Source: Gammaproteobacteria bacterium
GTDB taxonomy: Bacteria; Pseudomonadota; Gammaproteobacteria; Steroidobacterales; Steroidobacteraceae
NCBI GenBank assembly: GCA_021323735.1
Contig: JAJPKM010000017.1
Location: 1 to 58,762 of the forward strand
Direction of reading: 5' to 3'
DNA length: 58,762 nucleotides
Below are positions 41,264 through 50,068 of the stretch, one piece after another; within the stretch, counting starts at the first letter, position 1; each line of letters begins with the position of its first letter. The notes under the pieces were generated by a model, which was not told where the DNA came from, searched no databases, and was given only the letters and a program-made list of their open reading frames with translations. Both the position numbers and the translations under genes were made by a program.

Positions 41264-42085
41264 TCAATCGCTAACCTTCTGCGCGATGATTTCCATCACC
41301 ATGGGCGTCACGAGGATGGCGTCTGGGTTCGCCGCCAGTGTTTTGAATTCCCTCTGCAGGATGTCAGCCCAATGCTGGGACACTCGGCCTAGCTCCACGA
41401 GCCGCTGAGAATTGCTCTGCACAAAAGCCGCCGGCCACTGCCACATGAAGTCCGACGGATGTACCGCAAAAACCAGCGGTCTCGTCTCAACTAGTCTCAA
41501 GCCATGCGCCGCCAGCAAGGGAATGAGAGAGGGCGCGATATTAGGTTCGCCACCCGCGGCTCGCCAGCTCATCATGACTTCCTCGACAAAGCTCTCCAGT
41601 GGCGGGCATCTCGGAATCGCCCGCCACGTACCGTAGTCCTGATATTCGTGAAATACGGCGTTGCCGCCGATGCGCAACGAGGCAGCGATGTTCTGGACCA
41701 GTTTTGCCGGATGCGTAACGAACGAAGCGACCCAGCGGCACCAGGCGACATCGATACCCGAGAGTTCCCATGGGCCCTCGACCACATCACGCTCGACGAG
41801 CCGCACATTACGCACTCCGCGGCGTTCAATCTCGCTCCTGGCAAAGCTTGAGAAATTCACCGATCTTTCCAGCGCCACGACCTCGCCGCCGGCCCCAACA
41901 ATCTCCGCGGCGTCAAGGCTGGCGTATCCGGGACCTGCGCCGAAGTCCGCAACTTTTGAACCCGTCGTCATGCCCGCGCGCATCCAGGCATCCAGCACAT
42001 GGGGTCGCCAGACCCGGTGCTGCAGACCGAGACGGGCAATCTCATCCATGCGCGTGCCCAGGACATAGTCGTCAGCTTTATTCAT
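41264..42085 (-). CDS. Class I SAM-dependent methyltransferase
   Basis: The ATG at 42085 gives 273 residues (MNKADDYVLGTRMDEIARLGLQHRVW). An earlier in-frame start at 42211 adds an unsupported segment. Motif I is VADFGAGPGYASLDAAEIVG, followed by an acidic residue after strand two (VVALERS) and motif post-I. IDVAWCRWVASFV and LRIGGNAVFHEYQDYG fit motifs II and III. It transfers a methyl group from S-adenosylmethionine. The region after 150 (MMSWRAAGGEPNIAPSLIPLLAAHGLRLVETRP) is typical of small-molecule methyltransferases, but the substrate is not evident. It is the next gene after mrdA on the strand, 135 bp past it, and may be read from the same transcript. Confidence 0.85.
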   Translation of the reverse strand: MNKADDYVLGTRMDEIARLGLQHRVWRPHVLDAWMRAGMTTGSKVADFGAGPGYASLDAAEIVGAGGEVVALERSVNFSSFARSEIERRGVRNVRLVERDVVEGPWELSGIDVAWCRWVASFVTHPAKLVQNIAASLRIGGNAVFHEYQDYGTWRAIPRCPPLESFVEEVMMSWRAAGGEPNIAPSLIPLLAAHGLRLVETRPLVFAVHPSDFMWQWPAAFVQSNSQRLVELGRVSQHWADILQREFKTLAANPDAILVTPMVMEIIAQKVSD

Positions 42086-42220
42086 GATCTCGCCTGCCAT
42101 GCCAGGGGGCCCTGACCCTAAGCAATGTACATTCTCGCGATCCACCGAGTCTGGCCGTTTCCGGACCCCGAATTGAGGTCCGCATGTCGAATGTTCCCGC
42201 GTATGCGGCAACTCACGGGG

Positions 42221-44155
42221 CTATAGCGTGGCTTTCCTGGGTGTCTTCTTGGCATCCTCCACCGCGGCATCGGCGCCCAAGAGGTATGCATCGAGCACTT
42301 TTTGTGCGATGGGTGCTGCCGTCGCACCGCCGAACCCGCCATTTTCCACGAGAACGGCAATGGCAATCTTTGGACTCTCGACCGGGGCGAAGGCGATGAA
42401 CCACGCATGATCGCGCCGGCGCTCATCGACGATTTTCGCGCGGGTACTGTCGGTCTGCTTGATCGTGAATACCTGAGCCGTGCCGGTCTTGCCCGCCAGT
42501 GGGTAGCGAATGGGTTTGACCAAGGAGGGCGAGGCGGTACCGTAGGTGACCGCCCCGACCATGCCGTCGAAAACGACATCCCACTGCTCCGAGGTACCGA
42601 TATCGATGGGCTTGGTCAATTGCGGGCTGCGCCGCACGATGGTGTCCGATCCTGCGGCACGTGTTGCCGCGACCAGGCGCGGTGTGGCGATCAGCTGTCC
42701 TCTTTCGGCGATTTCGGCCGCAACGTGGGCCTGTTGCAGCGGAGTGACGGTAATGGGTCCCTGACCGATCCCCATGCTGATGACCTCGCCGGGGAACCAG
42801 ACCTGGTCGGCCGGGCGCTTGAAAGCGTGCTTTTTCCACTCAGGCGATGCGTACAGACCCGGCTTCTCACCGGGAATGTCGATGCCGGTCAACTCGCCGT
42901 ATCCGAAGGCCTTCATGAATTCATCCATCCGACCGATGCCCAGCTTCCAGGCCACCCTGAAGAAATAAACGTCGCAGGATTTGGCGATGGCCTTGCGCAT
43001 GTCCAGGAAGCCATGCTTTTCGTCGTCGCGATATTTATTGCTGTTGCCGGGCAGCTCGAAGAAGCCGCCACAGAACTCCTCCTGCTGCGGCGTCAGAATG
43101 TTGTATTTCTGAGCTGCGAGCGCTTCCAGGGGCTTCACCGTGGACCCGGGCGGATAGGCGCCGCGCAGCGCGCGGTTCAAGAGCGGGACGTCGATGTTAT
43201 TGGCCATGGCGCTGTATTCCGCCACGCTGAGGCCGCGCACGAATCCATTGGGGTCGAACCCTGGCGTGCTGGCCATGGCGATGACATCCCCGGTTTTCGG
43301 ATCGAGTGCGACTATGGACCCACGCTTGCCTGCCAACGCATCCTCGGCGACCTTTTGGACGCGCGCGTCCAAACTCAAGATCAAATCCTCGCCGGCGACT
43401 GGCGCTAGAGTATGTAGTCTCGGCGCGTACTCACCTGGCTTGTCGATGGGACGGCCCGCGGCATTGACCAAGATCTCTCTGAACCCCGGCTTGCCGTGCA
43501 GCAGGCTCTCGTAAGCCGCCTCGACGCCCAGTTTGCCGATGAGGCTGGTCCCGGCATACTCGGCGCTGTCGATTCGCTTCAGATCCTCTTCGTTGATGGC
43601 ACTGACATACCCGATGGCATGCACCCCCATTTCCTTGAACGGATAGTGGCGAGCCAGCCGGGCACGAATATCGATACCGGTGAATTGATATCGGTGGATG
43701 GCGAACCGCGCCATTTCCTCCTCGTTCAACTGCAGCTTGATCGGCACGCTCTCGTACACTTTGTGCGAGAGGATGGTGCGCCGGACGCCGCCGACCTCCT
43801 CGCCGCGCAACACACCGATGTCGACCAGCTGGGCCAAAGCGGCATCGACGCCCTTGATGTCACCGATCTGTTCGCGGACGAGTTCAAGATTGAAGGCCGG
43901 TTGGTTGTTGGCCAAAACGACGCCATTGCGATCCAGGATCAAACCGCGGCTCGGCGGGATCGGCTCGTTGCGCACGCTGTTGCCTTGCGACAGGGTTGAG
44001 TAATATTGGTACTTCAACACCTGCAGATAAAACAGCCGGCCGGCGACCGCCAGCAGCAGCGCACCCGCGATGATGCCCGCGACGATGCTGCGGATCGTAA
44101 ATAACCGATTCTCCGCGATGAAATTCTTGATCCGCGATTGGCGGCGTCTCACCAT
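42221..44155 (-). CDS. mrdA: Penicillin-binding protein 2 (cell-elongation transpeptidase)
   Basis: The ATG at 44155 gives 644 residues beginning MVRRRQSRIKNFIAENRLFTIRSI, then the membrane anchor (VAGIIAGALLLAVAGRLFYLQVL). The dimerisation domain (PIPPSRGLILDRNGVVLANNQPAFNLELVRE) precedes the transpeptidase: SxxK in YPPGSTVKPLEA, the second-motif position in AIAKSCDVYFF, and KTGT in PLAGKTGTAQVF. PBP2 cross-links lateral-wall peptidoglycan with RodA and MreBCD. Here it stands alone, with no mreC, mreD or rodA beside it, and could be a second copy. The tail (DAAVEDAKKTPRKATL) is short and charged. Confidence 0.95.
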   Translation of the reverse strand: MVRRRQSRIKNFIAENRLFTIRSIVAGIIAGALLLAVAGRLFYLQVLKYQYYSTLSQGNSVRNEPIPPSRGLILDRNGVVLANNQPAFNLELVREQIGDIKGVDAALAQLVDIGVLRGEEVGGVRRTILSHKVYESVPIKLQLNEEEMARFAIHRYQFTGIDIRARLARHYPFKEMGVHAIGYVSAINEEDLKRIDSAEYAGTSLIGKLGVEAAYESLLHGKPGFREILVNAAGRPIDKPGEYAPRLHTLAPVAGEDLILSLDARVQKVAEDALAGKRGSIVALDPKTGDVIAMASTPGFDPNGFVRGLSVAEYSAMANNIDVPLLNRALRGAYPPGSTVKPLEALAAQKYNILTPQQEEFCGGFFELPGNSNKYRDDEKHGFLDMRKAIAKSCDVYFFRVAWKLGIGRMDEFMKAFGYGELTGIDIPGEKPGLYASPEWKKHAFKRPADQVWFPGEVISMGIGQGPITVTPLQQAHVAAEIAERGQLIATPRLVAATRAAGSDTIVRRSPQLTKPIDIGTSEQWDVVFDGMVGAVTYGTASPSLVKPIRYPLAGKTGTAQVFTIKQTDSTRAKIVDERRRDHAWFIAFAPVESPKIAIAVLVENGGFGGATAAPIAQKVLDAYLLGADAAVEDAKKTPRKATL

Positions 44156-44398
44156 CTCGAGGACCCGGTTTTGTGCCCCATGGACATCGGCAGATTGTAG
44201 GGCATGCACGCTGAAAATCTGACAATTAAATGCGCGGCATCGCTCATTTCCCTGCAATGACGTCGACGGTAGCGTGGTGCACGCGACCCACGACATTGGG
44301 CTCATTCGGCTTCCGTTTGGACGGCGATTGGCGATCGCCCATGTAATAACACGGCCCCCCTCCCGGTCTGCTTTCCTTTGACAAAAAGGATGCAATTC

Positions 44399-44701
44399 AT
44401 GGTCAAGGTCGCATTGTTGGTTCGCCTGGAAGCCAAGCCGGGCAAGGAAAACGAGGTGGCGAAGTTTCTCGAGGCCGCGCTGCCCCTTGCGCAGCAGGAA
44501 AGTGCCACTCCCCTTTGGTTCGCGCTGCGTTTGGGACCTTCCACCTTCGGCATTTTCGATGCATTTGCCAACGACACCGACAGAAAGGCGCATTTGTCGG
44601 GCCCCATTGCCGCGGCTTTGATGGCGAACGCCTCGGCGCTGCTGGCAAAGCCTCCGCAGATCGAGCAAGTGGATCTGTTGGCGGTCAAAGTCGCCAAGTA
44701 G
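44399..44701 (+). CDS. Antibiotic-biosynthesis-monooxygenase (ABM)-domain protein
   Basis: The ATG at 44399 has AAAAAGGA eight bases upstream, and gives 100 residues. The ferredoxin-like ABM pattern is present: strand VKVALLVRLEAKPGKENEVAKFLEAALPLAQQE, then TPLWFALRLGPSTFGIFDAFANDTDRKAHLSGPIAAALM. These small dimeric proteins act as monooxygenases on quinones or aromatics, or as heme-degrading enzymes. The catalytic type is not decided by the sequence. It is divergent from mrdA and stands before a strong hairpin at 44722-44759. Confidence 0.82.
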   Translation: MVKVALLVRLEAKPGKENEVAKFLEAALPLAQQESATPLWFALRLGPSTFGIFDAFANDTDRKAHLSGPIAAALMANASALLAKPPQIEQVDLLAVKVAK

Positions 44702-44721
44702 GCGGAAGCCCTCCTCTCACA

Positions 44722-44759
44722 CCGGCAGAGCGATCGGTGCCCGCCGATCGCTCTGCCGG
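44722..44759. terminator. Perfect 16-bp hairpin after the ABM-domain gene
   Basis: Arms 44722-44737 and 44744-44759 are fully complementary (CCGGCAGAG...CGG and its inverse) around a six-base loop. It is 21 bp past the stop at 44701. No T-run follows, but the very stable stem could end transcription with help from NusG or Rho, or shield the 3' end. It also precedes the SDR gene start by about 90 bp, so it may separate two transcripts. Confidence 0.6.
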
Positions 44760-44846
44760 GAGAATTGCCCGGTGTACGACGCAGCGATCTGGTGACGCGC
44801 ACAACGCAGTGCTATGTTGGCGATCCGAAGGACTTGAGAATCATCA

Positions 44847-45617
44847 ATGGCTCACCCACTCTTCGATCTTTCCGGCCAAGTAGCACTCATTACCGGCTCG
44901 TCGCGCGGCATCGGCAAGGCCATTGCCGAAGAGATGGCGGCGGTGGGCGCCAAAGTCGTGATTTCGTCCCGTAAGCAAGAGGCCTGCGATGTGGTGCGCG
45001 GTGAGATCCGCGGGCGGGGTCGCGAGGCCATATCCATTGCCTGCAACATTGGCCGCAAGGAAGAAGTCGAAGCTCTCGTCAAGGGAACGCTGGACCAATG
45101 GGGCCGCATCGACATCGTGGTGTGCAATGCCGCGGTGAATCCGTTTTACGGTTCCCTGACCAAGCTCGACGATGAGTCTTGGGACAAGATCATGACATGC
45201 AATGTCAAGAGTAGCTGGTGGCTGACCAAGCTGGTGGCGCCGCATATGGTGGCCCGAGGCTCGGGCAACATCATTCTCATCTCCAGCATCGGTGCCTTCC
45301 GGGCGACCTCCGTCCTCGGTGCATACGGCATTTCCAAGGCCGCGGAATCTCAGCTGGCGCGAAATTTGGCGCTCGAACTCGGTCCGAAGGGTATTCGGGT
45401 CAACGCCATTGCCCCGGGGTTGGTCAAAACTGATTTCGCCAAGGCGCTGTGGTCAAATCCGGCCATTTTGCAGAATGTCGAACAGCGAGCGCCCCTGCGG
45501 CGCATCGGTCAACCCGTAGACATTGCCGGTGTTGCGGTGTTTCTGGCCTCAGCGGCGGCGAGCTTTGTCACCGGTCAGCTCATCGTCGCGGATGGCGGTT
45601 CCACCTTGAGCGAGTGA
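44847..45617 (+). CDS. Short-chain dehydrogenase/reductase
   Basis: 256 residues, a classical SDR. The NAD(P)-binding TGSSRGIG follows strand one (QVALITG). NAAVNP corresponds to the NAG motif, ISSIGAF holds the catalytic Ser, and YGISKAA provides the Tyr and Lys of the active site. VNAIAPGLVKTDF and the C-terminal GQLIVADGGST complete the fold. Arg42-Lys43 after strand two (VISSRKQ) suggests NADPH preference, an inference from charge. It catalyses reversible oxidoreduction of an alcohol or ketone. The substrate is not given by the neighbourhood, and the gene is probably monocistronic, convergent with the REC-EAL gene. Confidence 0.95.
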   Translation: MAHPLFDLSGQVALITGSSRGIGKAIAEEMAAVGAKVVISSRKQEACDVVRGEIRGRGREAISIACNIGRKEEVEALVKGTLDQWGRIDIVVCNAAVNPFYGSLTKLDDESWDKIMTCNVKSSWWLTKLVAPHMVARGSGNIILISSIGAFRATSVLGAYGISKAAESQLARNLALELGPKGIRVNAIAPGLVKTDFAKALWSNPAILQNVEQRAPLRRIGQPVDIAGVAVFLASAAASFVTGQLIVADGGSTLSE

Positions 45618-45647
45618 CCGGCAGTACAGTCGGTCATGTCGGATTCA

Positions 45648-46904
45648 TTACGCAATCAGGAGGCGCGTGACGCAGGTTCTTGCGCCCCAGGTTCCTATCC
45701 AGTCGCCTACCTCCGCAGCCGGCATGGGTCGCGAAATGAAATAGCCCTGGCCTACGTCGCATCCCAGCTGCGATAGGAAGTTCCAGTCGTCGCGGTCCTC
45801 GATCCCCTCTCCGACCACCTTCATTTGGAGCTGGTGCGCCATTTGCAGACTCGCACGACAAATGGCCTCGCGCGTTCCATCGGCGCATGCCCCATGCACG
45901 AAGCCGCGATCCACCTTGAGCTCATCGAACGGCAGGTCGCGCAGCTGCGCCAGGGAGGAGTGACCCGTACCAAAATCGTCGATCGACAGGCGGAAGCGCT
46001 TGAGCGACAGGCGACTCAGTACATCGAGTACGGTGCTCAGTTGACGCATGACTTGTCCCTCGGTCAATTCCAAGGTCAACAATTGAGGGTTGACGCCGAT
46101 TGAAGCAGCGAGGGCCACGGCCAGATCCGGAAAATCCAGCGCGATCAGGTCATCCATCGAAATATTGACGGCGACCGGTAAATGATGCCCCGCCTCCCAC
46201 CAGGCCTTTGCCTGCTTCATGGCTTCAGTGAGGACCACAGTGGTTATCTGAGTCAGGAGCCCCTGTTCCTCTGCCAAACCGAGAAATCGGTCCGGGAATA
46301 TCAGTCCATCCTCGGGGTGCTGCCATCGCACCAGGCACTCCAGGCCCACCACCGCACCCGTCGCCATGTCCACTTTAGGCTGATAGTGGTTGACCAATTG
46401 TCCGCCGGCGATGGCCGCACGAAGTTGCTCTCCACTGTACGATTGTTGACTGACGTGAGCGAGGCGGCGAGGGCCGATATTGGGTTTCAGGGTGCTCATC
46501 AAACGGGCCAATTCGTCCGGCTTCACGGGCTTCTGCAGACAGCCGAGCGCGATTAGCCGATGCGCCCCGATCAGTTTCTCGACGCTCTCCAGGATACGGC
46601 TGTTCTCGCCGCTGACCAGGATCACGCTGCCGCCGTACTGGCACTCCACGAGCCGGCGAATGAACTCAACGCCGTCCATCCCGGGCATGTTGATATCCAG
46701 AAAGATCAGGTCAACTACTTCGCGAGTCTCGCGGACCTGCGTCAGAGCCTTTTGGCCGCTGTCGCAGGCGGTGACCCGCGTGTAGCCGAGTTGCGCCAAC
46801 ATTTGGGTGAGGAGCTTGAGCATGAAAGGGTCATCATCCAGCAGGACAATCCCCGTGGTCCCCGGATCCTTTGCCTTCACGGATATCTCACGCACACTGT
46901 TCAA
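45648..46904 (-). CDS. Response regulator c-di-GMP phosphodiesterase (REC-EAL)
   Basis: 418 residues, first possible codon TTG 46904, with GTG 46895 or 46880 also possible. The receiver (about 18-140) has IVLLDDDPFMLK, phosphoacceptor Asp in LIFLDINMPGMDG, Ser in ILVSGEN and Lys in CLQKPVKP. The EAL domain (about 160-410) has ECL instead of EAL (GLECLVRWQHP) but keeps the metal-binding Glu, VNIS, ELTEGQVM, DDFGTGHSS, ELKVDRG, GEGIED and GQGYFISRP, so activity is likely. It hydrolyses c-di-GMP to pGpG. The start overlaps the end of the upstream hybrid kinase gene by 17 bases, so kinase and phosphodiesterase are very likely a signalling pair. Confidence 0.92.
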   Translation of the reverse strand: MNSVREISVKAKDPGTTGIVLLDDDPFMLKLLTQMLAQLGYTRVTACDSGQKALTQVRETREVVDLIFLDINMPGMDGVEFIRRLVECQYGGSVILVSGENSRILESVEKLIGAHRLIALGCLQKPVKPDELARLMSTLKPNIGPRRLAHVSQQSYSGEQLRAAIAGGQLVNHYQPKVDMATGAVVGLECLVRWQHPEDGLIFPDRFLGLAEEQGLLTQITTVVLTEAMKQAKAWWEAGHHLPVAVNISMDDLIALDFPDLAVALAASIGVNPQLLTLELTEGQVMRQLSTVLDVLSRLSLKRFRLSIDDFGTGHSSLAQLRDLPFDELKVDRGFVHGACADGTREAICRASLQMAHQLQMKVVGEGIEDRDDWNFLSQLGCDVGQGYFISRPMPAAEVGDWIGTWGARTCVTRLLIA

Positions 46905-49824
46905 CCGAGTTGCCGGGCGCTTGCAGCGAACGTAAGTAGCCTGTCACAGCGGCCATCTCTGTCTCAAAGCCCGGTGCCAGCTCGTTCAGTTTTGGTAAAT
47001 CACCCGCGGTCCCCGCAATCTCGATCGCAGCGCAAAGATCGGCGAGCCGTAAGGCGCCGACGGCGCGGGACGAAGACTTCAGCTTGTGGGCAATGGCAGC
47101 GGCGTCATGCACACGCTGCTCCGCATACGCCTCCGTGAACTCGGCGGCCAACTGTCCGGCGCTCACGCTGAAGGCTTGCAGGAACTCTCCGATGAGCTGT
47201 GGATCGGTACCGACCAGCGCCTCGAGTACGCTCACTTGCACCGGTACGGATGACAGGGCTTGCATGGCGTTGGGATCGGCCGCCGGGATCCACTTCGCCA
47301 ACATAGCCGCCAGGGCGGCGAGCGGCGCAGGCTTGCTCAAGTAACCGTCCATCCCCACGGCGAGGCAGCGTTCCGATTCGCCGCGCAAGGCATTCGCGGT
47401 CAACGCAATGATGGGCATTCGCGTACGGCCACCTTCGGCCCCACGGATTTTCAACGTCAGATCGTAGCCGTCCATTTCCGGCATATGCAGATCCGTCAAC
47501 AGCAATGCGTAGCGGCCGCTTTGGAAACGCTTCAACGCTTCACGACCGGTCGACGCCATATCTGCCGCGTAGCCGAGCAAATCCAGCTGTTGGCGGATGA
47601 CCTTTTGATTGATCTCATTGTCCTCGGCCACCAGAATCAGCCTGCGCTGCCTGAGTGCCTCGTCACGGGATGGTGCAGTGCCCCTGATCGTCCTATGATG
47701 ACCGGAGGCTACCTCCGGCTCCTCCGACGCGCGCCCCGCGGCGATCGCCACGGCTTTGGCCAGCGTATGGCGGTTGAGCGAATTGCCGTCGACCAAGATG
47801 ACGTCATCCCTTTCCGCGCGAGGACTACGCAGCTGGCCGCGCCCTACGACCACCAACACCACTCGCGGGTCCAGATCCGCGCGCCCCCCGGCGGCGGATT
47901 GCAGTTCGTCCACACCCGGTAGATCTTCACCGACATCGACGACCCACACGGCCGGCTCGCTTGAATCGGCCGGAGTCCATTCGCGAGCCGCCGCGAGATT
48001 CGGCACCCGCACCACCGAAGCCGTATCCGCCTCGAGGTAGGTCGCCAGGTCATCGGCAAGACCCGCATGTCCCCCGACGACAAGACAGGTGAGTCCCTTG
48101 ATCTCGGAAGGGCTTTGCGCGGTATCGGCCGGCACCGGCGTCAAATCGAACGGCACGCGCACAGTGAACGTGGATCCCACATTCAACTTGGTCTCGACGG
48201 TAATGCTTCCGCCCATCAGGCTGGCGAGTTGCTTGCAAATCACCAATCCTAGCCCGGTACCTCCGTACTTGCGTGTCGTGGAGGCGTCGGCCTGCGTGAA
48301 CGACGTGAAGACGCGCGCCAAAGTGTCCTCCTTCATGCCGATGCCGTTGTCGCTCACCCGAAACTCTACCACCGCATGGTCCGGTTGGCGGTCCACCAGC
48401 ACGGCGCGCACCGACACCCGGCCTGGATGCTCACGGCAGCTGGAGAATTTAATCGCGTTGTTGATGAGATTGATGAGTATCTGCCGCAGCCGCGATGCGT
48501 CCCCCAGGACCACGGCCGGTATCATCGGATCCGCGAACACCGTGAGTGTCCCCCCCTTGCGTTCCGCAAGCCGATTGACCAAGTTGCAACTCTTCTCCAC
48601 CACTTGGCACACGGACATGGGAAGGTGCTCAATATCCAACCGGCCGGCCTCGATCTTCGAAAAATCTAGAATGTCGTCGATAATGGTGAGCAGGGAATCG
48701 GCCGACTCGCGAATCAGATTGGCCAATTCGACCTGAGGAGCAGTCAGGCTGCTTTGGTGCAGGACCTCGAGCGCGCCAATGATGCCATTCATGGGCGTGC
48801 GTATCTCGTGACTCATGCTGGCCAAAAAGAGATCCTTTGCGCGATTGGCCAGCTTGGTTTCGCTTTCGCGTATCCGGCTCTGAGCGAGCTGCCAGCTCAA
48901 GCGGCCCAAGAGAGTCGTGAGCACGACGACAAGTATGCTGGCGACGCTCGCACGCCACAGGTAAGTGAGCGTGGCGCGATGCGCGGTCTCCAGCTGCTCA
49001 TCGACCGAGAGTCCAACGAGCACGGCAAGGGGAAAGCCGTAGAGCTTTCGGGCGCTCGTCCACCGCCGCACCCCGTCCCAGCTGCTGGTCGAGATCGTAG
49101 CGTTCGCGTCGGCGGCGTCGTGTTCCCCTACGACGGAGCTAAGATCGATCTCCTCGCCCGAGAACTGTGCATCTCCGGTACGCCCTACGCGCACGATCCC
49201 ATCGGTGCCGACGATGCCGATGACTCCGTGCTCGCCAAACCTCGAAGTTTCATAGCCGCTGACGAAATAGGCTGGGTCGACCGCGACGACCACCACGCCA
49301 TCAAACGAGCCGTCTGCCGCATTCATCCTGCGGCTGAAGTACAGATTTTTGTCGGCGGCCGGTTCCCGGCCGGGCTGTCCAATGAAGAACGTATTGCTCT
49401 CGCGTTGTATGCGAAAGTAACCCTCGTCGGCCACGTTTTTCTTTTGAAGCGTGTGAGTGCTGTCGGTAATGCTGCCCAGGCGATTGGCTATGCTCACATC
49501 GAAAAACAAATCCGGCAGCAACAACCCCTTGTCCCTGAGTTCCGCGAGCGCGTGGTGTCCATTGTCGCCTTCGTGCCAATACTTGACGAGATTCAAGGTT
49601 TGATCGATTTGGTGGAGAACGCGAGCTACCTGGGCTTGGTAGGTGCCCACCAGCTCAGTGCTCGATACCGACGCGACATGTTCAGCATCGGAGTACTTCA
49701 GCTTGATGAGTCCTAGGGTCGCTTCCCAAATTGCGGCGAGCACTAGGATGGCGATCAAGGGAAATAGTACGGCGGGATCGGTGGCCCGATTCAAAGCGCG
49801 ATGAAATGTGTCTGAGGTCGGCAC
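46888..49824 (-). CDS. Membrane hybrid histidine kinase: dCache-like sensor, HisKA, HATPase, degenerate REC, REC, HPt
   Basis: The GTG at 49824 with AAGGAAAGGCG before it is preferred (978 residues). The frame extends to 49896. A membrane helix (VLFPLIAILVLAAIWEATL) and another near 300 (SILVVVLTTLLGRLSWQL) flank a periplasmic sensor of about 240 residues with VVVVAVDPAYFVSGY and VIGIVGTDGIVRVG, like dCache domains. HisKA has ASMSHEIRTPMNG (His339), and HATPase_c has INNAIKF and GTGLGLVICK. The first receiver lacks its acidic pair (LVVGGHAGLADD), the second is complete (VAEDNEINQ, LLTDLHMPEMDG, LTANA, SKPAPL), and HPt has IAHKLKSSSRAVG (His913). Phosphate probably reaches the overlapping REC-EAL protein. 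Divergent from a porin and PstS-like pair. Confidence 0.92.
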   Translation of the reverse strand: MPTSDTFHRALNRATDPAVLFPLIAILVLAAIWEATLGLIKLKYSDAEHVASVSSTELVGTYQAQVARVLHQIDQTLNLVKYWHEGDNGHHALAELRDKGLLLPDLFFDVSIANRLGSITDSTHTLQKKNVADEGYFRIQRESNTFFIGQPGREPAADKNLYFSRRMNAADGSFDGVVVVAVDPAYFVSGYETSRFGEHGVIGIVGTDGIVRVGRTGDAQFSGEEIDLSSVVGEHDAADANATISTSSWDGVRRWTSARKLYGFPLAVLVGLSVDEQLETAHRATLTYLWRASVASILVVVLTTLLGRLSWQLAQSRIRESETKLANRAKDLFLASMSHEIRTPMNGIIGALEVLHQSSLTAPQVELANLIRESADSLLTIIDDILDFSKIEAGRLDIEHLPMSVCQVVEKSCNLVNRLAERKGGTLTVFADPMIPAVVLGDASRLRQILINLINNAIKFSSCREHPGRVSVRAVLVDRQPDHAVVEFRVSDNGIGMKEDTLARVFTSFTQADASTTRKYGGTGLGLVICKQLASLMGGSITVETKLNVGSTFTVRVPFDLTPVPADTAQSPSEIKGLTCLVVGGHAGLADDLATYLEADTASVVRVPNLAAAREWTPADSSEPAVWVVDVGEDLPGVDELQSAAGGRADLDPRVVLVVVGRGQLRSPRAERDDVILVDGNSLNRHTLAKAVAIAAGRASEEPEVASGHHRTIRGTAPSRDEALRQRRLILVAEDNEINQKVIRQQLDLLGYAADMASTGREALKRFQSGRYALLLTDLHMPEMDGYDLTLKIRGAEGGRTRMPIIALTANALRGESERCLAVGMDGYLSKPAPLAALAAMLAKWIPAADPNAMQALSSVPVQVSVLEALVGTDPQLIGEFLQAFSVSAGQLAAEFTEAYAEQRVHDAAAIAHKLKSSSRAVGALRLADLCAAIEIAGTAGDLPKLNELAPGFETEMAAVTGYLRSLQAPGNSVEQCA

Positions 49825-50068
49825 CGCCTTTCCTTGCTCGCCATTTGAGCGGCATCGGCAGTCCAGGAAAATCTTGGTCCTGCCAACGGGAACCAAGCTA
49901 ACACGATCTTGCTGCTTCGCCGTGAGCTACTTCTCACATCTAACAGCGGACCGGCAAGGCGTGGCTCCAAAGCGTGCGTCAGGTACGCATCTTAGGCGCC
50001 GATCAGCACATACTGTCTCGCATCTCAACCTAGCGGCCGCCCTCCTACTGTTCGCGACAGAGGTTCCC

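Noticed and set aside
49180-49230. GIVGTDGIV in the membrane kinase sensor resembles the left-edge repeat
   Set aside because: It is a single copy in a normal beta-strand region of the sensor, and the two regions share no wider similarity, so coincidence is likely.
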